A model generated the notes under the pieces. The model had not been told where the DNA came from. It saw only the letters and a program-made list of their open reading frames with translations, and ran no database searches. Positions 8,698 to 15,340 of a stretch of 64,000 nucleotides of DNA are shown piece after piece. Origin of the DNA: Shewanella sp. OMA3-2 (GTDB taxonomy: Bacteria; Pseudomonadota; Gammaproteobacteria; Enterobacterales; Shewanellaceae). Each line of letters starts with the position of its first letter. The first letter of the stretch is position 1. Made by a program: the position numbers and the translations under genes. Where the stretch lies: positions 2,306,001-2,370,000 of the forward strand of contig NZ_CP090974.1 in the NCBI RefSeq assembly GCF_021513195.1, given 5' to 3'.

Positions 8698-9399
8698 TTA
8701 ATTATCTGCATACTCGGCTAAAGATTTTGGATTTAAAATAGTGATACTGTAATTACTTTCAATCGAGATTAACTCTTTATTTTTAAGGCTAGTAAAGCCT
8801 CGGCTCGTGGTTTCTAGTGACATACCTAAATAGTCAGCAATATCCTGTCGACTCATGGGCAGAAAGAATTTTTGTGTGCCATGACCAATTCTTTTGACCA
8901 TATCTAATAAAAATAACGCTAATCGTTGATGAGCCGTTTTTTGGCCCATGATAAAAAGCTGATCTAAAATATAATTTAATACCATATTAGTATATTCATG
9001 GAAACGCTTGGCAATTTGCGGGTGGCGCTCAAATACATTTTTAATCAAGCTTTTGTTAATTTTTACCATAGTAGAGTTAGATAATGATTTAGCACTAAAG
9101 GTATAAAATGAAAACTCGGATAAACCAATTAAGTTGCCGGTAAATAAAAAAGCGAAAACATGGCGAGACCCTCTAGCAGTGGAGCGCTCAAGCATAATGA
9201 CGCCAGAAATAGGTATATATACAAAGTTGCTTTGCTCATCCTCTTTAAAAATGTAAGTGTTTTCGTCAACAGTAATTTCTTGGGCCAAAGAGGCTAATTC
9301 TTCTAAAAAATCGTGGCTACCTTTTAGGTCTTGAAAGTTAGAGCCAAAACAGGATGCGAGTGAAGTTTTAATAGAAACTTTTGATGTGTCTAACGTCAT
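8698..9399 (-). CDS. Crp/Fnr-family transcriptional regulator without Fe-S cysteines
   Basis: A 233-aa regulator with an N-terminal cyclic-nucleotide-binding-type beta roll (about 45-120), a dimer helix (about 125-150) and a C-terminal winged helix-turn-helix (about 183-207). The recognition helix MSLETTSRGF keeps Glu196, Ser199 and Arg200, equivalent to the FNR residues that read TTGAT half-sites. Only one cysteine is present (Cys17), so it cannot form the FNR [4Fe-4S] cluster; the effector is unknown. It sits inside the catabolic island, transcribed away from etfBA across a 625-bp gap with an FNR-like palindrome. It is the best candidate for regulating the island. Confidence 0.88.
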   Translation of the reverse strand: MTLDTSKVSIKTSLASCFGSNFQDLKGSHDFLEELASLAQEITVDENTYIFKEDEQSNFVYIPISGVIMLERSTARGSRHVFAFLFTGNLIGLSEFSFYTFSAKSLSNSTMVKINKSLIKNVFERHPQIAKRFHEYTNMVLNYILDQLFIMGQKTAHQRLALFLLDMVKRIGHGTQKFFLPMSRQDIADYLGMSLETTSRGFTSLKNKELISIESNYSITILNPKSLAEYADN

Positions 9400-9784
9400 A
9401 ATACTCTTATTTATTATAGTTTTAATAACAGCTTATTAAGAAGCCAATGTGCACGTTTTGCTAAATAGCATTGTATTAACGCTTATGTTGCCTGATAAAC
9501 TTACTATGTATTTTAGAATAAGTAAAAGCAACTTTTGACCTATAGAGGATTTAAGATTAATGCTGTTTCTATATTTTTGCAACATAAGAAGTGACTGGGA
9601 GGTGAGTTGATAATATCCTGTTTCAAAACGAATTAAGTGACTTACCCTGTCAGTATTAGCACAATATAAAACAGATGATAGGTAAACCAATGGTTAATTT
9701 AACATTATTTTTGCATTTATTGATTCTATCTTTCGTCTAGGTGTTGTTACCGCTCACCATCACTCTGTGAACACTTCAATAAGA

Positions 9785-9798
9785 TTGACCAATGTCAA
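9785..9798. promoter_or_regulatory. FNR-like operator of etfBA (TTGAC-N4-GTCAA)
   Basis: TTGACCAATGTCAA is a perfect 5-bp inverted repeat with 4-nt spacer, the layout of FNR-family sites. Its centre (9791.5) is about 41.5 bp upstream of the start point predicted from TTTAAT at 9822-9827, which is the class II activator position. It shares CCAA-ATGTCAAA-type flanking with the site at 1356-1369. Confidence 0.6.
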
Positions 9799-9821
9799 AA
9801 ACAATCCGATCTCACAAGTAT

Positions 9822-9827
9822 TTTAAT
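9822..9827 (+). promoter_or_regulatory. Predicted -10 element of etfBA promoter
   Basis: TTTAAT lies 24 nt after the FNR-like palindrome, consistent with an activator-dependent promoter lacking a good -35 hexamer. Prediction only. Confidence 0.35.
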
Positions 9828-9858
9828 TCTTGTTCAATGAACAGTTTGCTAGAATGTA

Positions 9859-9874
9859 ATTTGTCTGGACAAAT
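9859..9874. promoter_or_regulatory. ATTTGTC-TG-GACAAAT palindrome upstream of etfBA
   Basis: A perfect 7-bp inverted repeat with a 2-nt centre, matching the operator candidate at 1423-1438 in 14 of 16 positions. It is downstream of the predicted transcription start, suggesting a repressor or roadblock site shared by both operons. Confidence 0.55.
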
Positions 9875-10024
9875 GCATGTTTGATACTAAAGCAGTATTG
9901 TTAATTACATCTTTGTAAACCAGAAAATAATTGATAACACTAAGTTTGACCAAAGTTTTTAATCTTCTTCGCTGACAAAACGAAGTCAAAAATTGGTTAA
10001 TATTGTCTAAATCAAGGGGATGTT

Positions 10025-10774
10025 ATGAAAATACTGGTTCCGGTTAAACGAGTGATAGATTACAACGTAAAAATTCGGGTTAAAACTGATCAGAGTGATG
10101 TTGATCTTAATAACGTTAAAATGGCCTTAAACCCATTTTGTGAGATTGCTGTTGAAGAAGCGGTAAGACTAAAAGAAGCCGGTATTGCATCTGAAGTGAT
10201 TGTGGTGTCTATAGGCACTAATCTAGTACAAGAGCAGATCCGTACCGCGCTGGCATTAGGCGCAGACAGAGGCATTCACATCAATACAGATCAGAAATTA
10301 GATTCTATTCATGTCGCTCGATTATTGAGTAAGGTTATCGAGACTGAGCAGCCAACGTTAACGATATTAGGTAAGCAATCTATTGATGCTGATAATAATC
10401 AGACAGCGCAAATGTTAGCCGCCATAACTCATTACAGTCAAGGTACCTTTGCTTCTAAAGTCACAGTTGAAGCAGATAAAGTATTAGTCACCCGTGAGAT
10501 TGATGCAGGGCTTCAAACTATCGCACTCACTCTACCAGCCATTATTTCAACTGATCTTAGACTTAATGAGCCTCGTTATGCGTCTTTACCTAATATTATG
10601 AAGGCAAAAAGAAAGCCGATTGAAACGCTTGAAGCTAGCAGTTTGAATGTGGATTTGGCTCCAACCTTCGAGCTGTTATCTGTCAGTGCGCCTGCACAGC
10701 GAAAAGGTGGCGTTAAATTAGGCTCTGTAGCAGAGCTCGTTGATAAACTAAAAAATGAAGCGAAGGTGATCTAA
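10025..10774 (+). CDS. etfB: Electron transfer flavoprotein beta subunit
   Basis: A 249-aa ETF beta subunit, which with EtfA carries FAD and AMP and shuttles electrons from acyl-CoA dehydrogenases to ETF:quinone oxidoreductase. The N-terminus [20 protein letters not shown], the [16 protein letters not shown] segment, [12 protein letters not shown] (AMP-binding loop) and the C-terminal recognition-loop region [20 protein letters not shown] are standard. An AGGGGA ribosome site precedes ATG. The stop overlaps the etfA start (TAATG). Its placement in the island suggests a pathway-dedicated ETF for the acyl-CoA dehydrogenase at 4950 and possibly the flavoprotein at 12775. Confidence 0.95.
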   Translation: MKILVPVKRVIDYNVKIRVKTDQSDVDLNNVKMALNPFCEIAVEEAVRLKEAGIASEVIVVSIGTNLVQEQIRTALALGADRGIHINTDQKLDSIHVARLLSKVIETEQPTLTILGKQSIDADNNQTAQMLAAITHYSQGTFASKVTVEADKVLVTREIDAGLQTIALTLPAIISTDLRLNEPRYASLPNIMKAKRKPIETLEASSLNVDLAPTFELLSVSAPAQRKGGVKLGSVAELVDKLKNEAKVI

Positions 10775-11718
10775 TGAGTATTTTAGTAATAGCTGAATAC
10801 AATGCAGAAATGGATTTAACTAATTTACGTAAATCAGTTAAAGCAGCCCAGCATATAGGCTCGACTATCGATATTTTAGTGACGGGTGCAGACACCAGCG
10901 CTTTCGCTGCAGCGGCCAGCCATATTAGCGGCGTCAATCGAGTTGTGATGGTGGAAGATAGCGTTCTTGGCCAACCATTAGCTGAAAATCATGCCTTGGT
11001 TATTACTAAATTTAGTGATGATTATGAGCACTTTATTTTTGCCGCAACCAGTTGGGGTAAAGATGTTGCTCCGCGGGTAGCAGGTACCTTAAATGTGGCT
11101 CAGTTCTCAGATGTCATTGATATTGAAAGCGCAGATGTGTTTGTTAGGCCAATCTATGCTGGCAATGCCATTGCTAAAGTGAAAGCCTGTTGTGCGAAAA
11201 AAGTATTAACTATTAGGGGCACAGCCTTTCCTGAAGCAGAGTTAGGTGATAGCGCTGCAGAAATTAAAATGGTTAGTTTAGGTGCCACTAATAATAGTGC
11301 CGATGCTGGTTTATCCCGTTTTGTTAGCGAAGAACTATCAAAATCAGAGCGACCTTCAATTACGGCTGCCAGTATTATTATTTCCGGTGGTCGCGGTATG
11401 CAAAATGGGGAGAACTTTAGCATCCTCGAACGTGTAGCAGATAAACTTGGTGCTGCGGTTGGCGCGTCTAGAGCTGCTGTTGACGCGGGTTTTGTGTCAA
11501 ACGATATGCAAATTGGCCAAACCGGTAAAGTGGTGGCACCCAGTTTATATATCGCTGTTGGTATATCGGGTGCTATTCAGCATTTGGCTGGGATGAAAGA
11601 TTCAAAAGTTATTGTTGCTATTAATAAAGACGAAGAAGCGCCTATTTTCCAAATTGCAGATTATGGTTTGGTTGGTGACTTATTCGATATTATGCCTGAG
11701 TTAGAAGCGGCACTGTAA
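10774..11718 (+). CDS. etfA: Electron transfer flavoprotein alpha subunit
   Basis: A 314-aa ETF alpha subunit that binds the redox FAD. The N-terminal half is the variable domain I; the C-terminal half contains ISGGRGMQNGENF, GAAVGASRAAVDAGF, QIGQTGKVVAPSLYIAVG, the GISGAIQHLAGMKDSK segment and INKDEEAPIFQIADYGLVGD, which are the hallmark FAD-binding motifs. Translation is coupled to etfB through a TAATG overlap. The next gene begins 104 nt later with its own AAGGAG site. Confidence 0.95.
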   Translation: MSILVIAEYNAEMDLTNLRKSVKAAQHIGSTIDILVTGADTSAFAAAASHISGVNRVVMVEDSVLGQPLAENHALVITKFSDDYEHFIFAATSWGKDVAPRVAGTLNVAQFSDVIDIESADVFVRPIYAGNAIAKVKACCAKKVLTIRGTAFPEAELGDSAAEIKMVSLGATNNSADAGLSRFVSEELSKSERPSITAASIIISGGRGMQNGENFSILERVADKLGAAVGASRAAVDAGFVSNDMQIGQTGKVVAPSLYIAVGISGAIQHLAGMKDSKVIVAINKDEEAPIFQIADYGLVGDLFDIMPELEAAL

Positions 11719-11822
11719 TATTGCTAGTGTTTTTAATGATTCACATTCATAAATTACATCGAGTAAAGCAAGCCTATTTTTAAGTTACCCATTTTTAATT
11801 AGAATAATTTAAAGGAGATATT

Positions 11823-12713
11823 ATGCGGTTTAAAAATTTAGTGCTTATGGTTGCATTGTCAACATTAGCCTCATGCACACAAGCAGAACAAAATAAAAAG
11901 TTAGATTTATCTGACTCCGTTGATTCGTATAAAGCGATGTTAAGAGTTGTTGGCAACTTAGATGGTTCGGCAGTATATAAAGACTGGGATGCGACTATCA
12001 TGATGGTGCTTCCTGGTGAAAAGCCTAAGCCTATTTTACGTACTATTGGCTATAACGCAGGTCGTATGATTGCCAAAGAAGATGGCAGTTATGAGTGGGT
12101 AACACGTGAAGTGTCATACTATGTCGATTTGAAAACAGGTGAAATTATTAATCAATGGCATAATCCGATTTCAAACAAAACGGTTTGTGTTCTAGATGTG
12201 GTCAATGACCCCGTCAGTAATGCTTTCCCTTCGCCAGGTAGCAAGAACAATCCTTTTGCCGCTTTTAGCCAATTTGATGTTATGGGTGATGTCGCCGCCT
12301 TACGTTGGGATGTACCGTTAAAATACCCTAATGCATTGCAACCAAAAGAGCATCCTGCTGAGTCTACCGGTGAAAATTATGTGGCTTCTGAGCACTTTAT
12401 ATTCTTTGCTAATAAAGAAGACTTAGAGCAAACAAATAGTACTTCAACGAATACTCATTATTCATGGGCTAGAACAGGTCCTTGGTTACCTTGGATGGAG
12501 CTAGGCCAAACAGAAGGTTATTTAATCTATAGCGGTCATGGTAATAAATACCATTCATTTGATGAACTTTCTAGTCAGTTAAAAGAGTATACCTTAAAGC
12601 ATTATCCGACATTTACTGATGCACCGACTAGCTTTTACCAGCCTAACGAAACCAGCTGGACTTACTACTTAAAGCAAAAGAAAGCCGGTAAGTTAAAAAC
12701 TAACTGTAACTAA
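11823..12713 (+). CDS. DUF1838 family exported lipoprotein
   Basis: A 296-aa protein with a lipoprotein signal peptide: positive N-terminus MRFK, hydrophobic VLMVALSTL and lipobox LASC with Cys18. The mature part matches the DUF1838 family, seen in VVGNLDGSAVYKDWDATI, REVSYYVDLKTGEIINQWHNP and VVNDPVS. The biochemical function of DUF1838 is not known to me; such genes often accompany TonB receptors and flavin oxidoreductases in catabolic clusters. The AAGGAG ribosome site is strong. A periplasmic binding or first-step enzymatic role for the imported substrate is inference. Confidence 0.78.
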   Translation: MRFKNLVLMVALSTLASCTQAEQNKKLDLSDSVDSYKAMLRVVGNLDGSAVYKDWDATIMMVLPGEKPKPILRTIGYNAGRMIAKEDGSYEWVTREVSYYVDLKTGEIINQWHNPISNKTVCVLDVVNDPVSNAFPSPGSKNNPFAAFSQFDVMGDVAALRWDVPLKYPNALQPKEHPAESTGENYVASEHFIFFANKEDLEQTNSTSTNTHYSWARTGPWLPWMELGQTEGYLIYSGHGNKYHSFDELSSQLKEYTLKHYPTFTDAPTSFYQPNETSWTYYLKQKKAGKLKTNCN

Positions 12714-12774
12714 GCTGTTCAGCATTTTAGTTATGTAAGATATTTAAGTTATTAGCACGTCTAGGAGTGTCTAA

Positions 12775-14281
12775 ATGGCAAGTTTATTATCTGTAAAACA
12801 GTGGGACATTGAAACGGATGTCTTAGTGTTAGGGTTTGGTTTAGCAGGCGCCAGTGCGGCAATTGAAGCATTAGACGCCGACCCAAATGTAAAAGTCACT
12901 ATTTGTGAAAAAAATCCCGAAAAATATGCTGGCGGTAACTCCCGTGCTGCAGGGCAATCATTGTTAATTGCAAAAAATCCAACGGCACTTAAGGCCTATC
13001 AAAAGTCCATGAGCACATCGAATCCTATTCCTGAAGAAATGTTAGATGAATGGGCAATTCGCATGTCACAACTTGAGCCTTGGATCCAAGCCCGCGCAGA
13101 AGAAGTGGGCTCGCAATATATACGCGGAACAGGCTTTACCGATCGTGACGCTGTATTAGAGTTTCCAGAGCTGGGGGCGGAAGATGCGGTTACTTACACC
13201 GCAACTATTTTGCCTATTCCTGCAGGTGTGTGGTTAGCGTTTAAAAAGAACGTCGATAAACGAGCTGTAGACGTTTTATATAACTCACCGGTAAAAGATT
13301 TAATTCAAGATCCAGACACGCTTGAAGTATTTGGTGCCGTCATCGAGCAAGATGGGGTATTAAAAAACGTAAAAGCCAAGCGTGGCGTCATAATGGCAGT
13401 TGGCGGTTTCGAAGCTAACTTAGATATGCAGCGTAATTATTGTGGTTATGAAGAGATCTTCCCATTAGGTAACCCAGCTAATACTGGCGATGGTATTCAT
13501 ATTTTACAAAAAGCCGGTGCCGATATGTGGCACATGCGTAACAAAGGCCAGTCTGGCGGTATTTGGCCAGGGCTACAGGTGCCAGGTTATAAGACTGTAT
13601 TCTTGCGTAACTTATTTTGGCAAAGCTACAGCTGGGTGGAAATTGCCGCTGATAACAAGCGTTTTTACAACGAAACCGCTGAATTACAGTTAACGCATTA
13701 TAAAGAAAAGAAACATAAGCATTGGGTAGATACACCGCATATTAATGCTGGCCCAATTCACATGATTTTTGATGAAACCACGCGTGAATATAACTGTTTA
13801 GCGTTAAAAGCCTTTACTTGGAATATTGCAGCAGAAAACCTTGACTGGAGTGACGATAACTTAGTTGAAATTGAGCAAGGCTTAATTACTAAAGCCGATA
13901 CAATTGAAGAGTTAGCGGTAAAAATCGGTCGCGACCCAGCAGAAGTAAGTGCTGAAATACAAAAGTATAATGATGCCTGTGCTGCAGGAGAAGACAAAGA
14001 GTTCTCACGTATTCCTATTACATTGCAACCTATTATTAAAGCGCCATTTTATGGTGTGAAAATTGTGCCGGCTGTAGTGTGTACAGGGGGGGGGTGGACG
14101 GAGAAATATAGAATCAGAAGTGTTAAGTCCGGTCGGTAAGCCTATTCCGCGCTTATATGAAGCAGGTGAGTTAGGCTCTATGTTCTCTAACTTGTATCAA
14201 AATGGTAGCTACCTGACAGAAGCGATGATCTCTGGTCGTGCAGCAGGTAAAAATGCTGCAAATCAAAACAGTTGGGATTAA
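12775..14281 (+). pseudogene. FAD_binding_2 flavoprotein (fumarate reductase/KstD type), frameshifted in poly-G
   Basis: A flavoprotein of about 500 residues of the fumarate reductase/3-ketosteroid dehydrogenase/urocanate reductase superfamily. The Rossmann motif GFGLAGASAA (near residues 20-29), ICEKNPEKYAGGNSRAAGQ, and the substrate-side GGFEANLDMQRNYCG are clear. The frame breaks in a run of nine G (14086-14094): as read, the protein ends at 14139 with WTEKYRIRSVKSGR. With eight G the frame continues TGGGGRRNIESEVL, then KPIPRLYEAGELGSMF and ISGRAAGKNAANQ, the normal FAD-binding C-terminus, stopping at 14281. It probably oxidises or reduces a C-C bond in the pathway. The break could be an error, decay or slippage. 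Confidence 0.87.
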
Positions 14282-14293
14282 AGGAACTATTTT

Positions 14294-14506
14294 ATGTTAG
14301 TTAAAACTGTCGCGATGAAAATGGGCGTACGCATAGAAAAAGCTGAAGCTGTCGATCAGTCGATAGTGCTACATGGCTTTGCTGGCACTATGCCCTGTGA
14401 AACAATAATAACTTCAGAAGAAGCATTAGTCATTTTTAAGATGTGCTTTCAATGGAGCATTATAAAAATACTGTTTAAATCTTTGTTTTCAAATAACAGT
14501 AAGTAA
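14294..14506 (+). CDS. Small uncharacterised protein downstream of flavoprotein
   Basis: A 70-aa frame beginning 12 nt after the restored stop of the flavoprotein gene, with a good AAGGA site and 8-nt spacing, so it is likely translated as part of the same transcript. The first 45 residues are polar (KTVAMKMGVRIEKAEAVDQS) and the end is hydrophobic and basic (CFQWSIIKILFKSLFSNNSK). I recognise no family. It could be a small subunit or accessory factor; function is not assigned. Confidence 0.5.
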   Translation: MLVKTVAMKMGVRIEKAEAVDQSIVLHGFAGTMPCETIITSEEALVIFKMCFQWSIIKILFKSLFSNNSK

Positions 14507-14526
14507 ACTATGAAGTAACATCAATG

Positions 14527-14557
14527 CTATCGCTTTATTATTATAATAATGCGATAG
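14527..14557 (+). terminator. Terminator-like hairpin after small gene
   Basis: Arms CTATCGC (14527-14533) and GCGATAG (14551-14557) enclose further ATTATT/AATAAT pairing and are followed by TTTATTTC. Confidence 0.5.
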
Positions 14558-15123
14558 TTTATTTCACATTGTTTTATTGATAAATACTCATAAAAGAGTC
14601 ATTTTTAAATATACATTGCAGTTAATGTTGCAAATTACACTATTAATTCCACATTATTGGTTTTAGTTATATCGTTGATTATAATTTTGGTTTGCAAGTT
14701 ATTATTTAGTTTAAAATGATAGGGTAGTTATCCATGTTGATGGAAGCTGGTTAATGCGGGATTAAAATTATTGTAAATAATATCTAAGGTGTATTTTTAA
14801 TTAAGATCTATTAAATTTGATCTGTAGATTTTGTTTGTCTAGCGATATTTTATTGCGAAATGACCAATGAAGCTACCGCGCTTAGCTCTGGTGCTGACGT
14901 AAAGCTATGAAGGTAACCACAAGGCCTGTTTTTCGCCAATCCGATGGTTCTGGCAGCTTGAGGCTGCCAGTTCTACTGTGTTATATGAAATAAATCCTAT
15001 ATTTTCTTTCAGCCAGCAGAGCTGTCCCCGTTGTTTTCAAGCAAGAACTTCCTTGTTTAAATACCCGTATTAAGCTATAAAAACAATCATCAAAAGACAC
15101 AGCGTCTTAGTGGCTAGCATATT

Positions 15124-15147
15124 ATTTTATTTTATTTTATTTTATTT
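15124..15147. repeat. ATTTT pentanucleotide repeats
   Basis: Four uninterrupted ATTTT units followed by a partial ATTT. The tract lies about 195 bp upstream of the receptor start codon. It could be slippage-prone. Confidence 0.7.
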
Positions 15148-15221
15148 ACATATTTTTTTAATATACCGCTAACAGGGTTTGTTTTATTTATTGTGTAATA
15201 TAAAAATAGATCACATCAGAA

Positions 15222-15235
15222 TTGATAAAAGTCAA
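15222..15235. promoter_or_regulatory. FNR-like operator upstream of TonB receptor
   Basis: TTGATAAAAGTCAA fits TTGAT-N4-RTCAA with one arm mismatch. A -10-like TATAAA lies at 15249-15254. Third FNR-like site in front of an island transcription unit, pointing to common control with the catabolic operon and etfBA. Confidence 0.5.
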
Positions 15236-15340
15236 AATACTCACCTCATATAAATTTTTAAAAGCTTATTTGTGTGTACTGTAGATAGGCTAATAAATAC
15301 ACATTAAAATTTAAATGTGATTACAACAAGAGGGAACTAC

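Larger units (their letters stand above)
9400..10024. other. 625-bp regulatory gap between regulator and etfBA
   Basis: AT-rich region carrying promoters for the divergent regulator and etfBA. It contains the FNR-like palindrome at 9785-9798, a -10 element at 9822-9827 and the ATTTGT-type palindrome at 9859-9874, giving etfBA a predicted leader of about 190 nt. Near 9968-9986 a short CTTCG/CGAAG stem precedes the AGGGGA ribosome site of etfB. No convincing gene is seen; an 84-codon minus-strand frame (9436-9690) lacks family features. Confidence 0.6.
14507..15340. other. 830-bp AT-rich gap upstream of TonB receptor
   Basis: No credible gene. From the left it holds a terminator-like hairpin (14527-14557), a perfect 8-bp hairpin with a 5-nt loop (CTGGCAGC / GCTGCCAG, 14950-14970) in a more GC-rich patch of about 150 bp (about 14860-15030) that may be the remnant of another element, four ATTTT repeats (15124-15143), and the receptor promoter with an FNR-like site at 15222-15235 and TATAAA at 15249-15254. 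Confidence 0.5.

Noticed and set aside
9436..9690. 84-codon minus-strand frame upstream of the regulator
   Set aside because: No ribosome site, no recognisable family, and it lies across the regulatory gap of etfBA; composition looks like non-coding AT-rich DNA.
15191..15215. Possible CRP site near the TonB receptor promoter (TGTG ... TCACA)
   Set aside because: The half-sites are about 8 bp too far apart for CRP.
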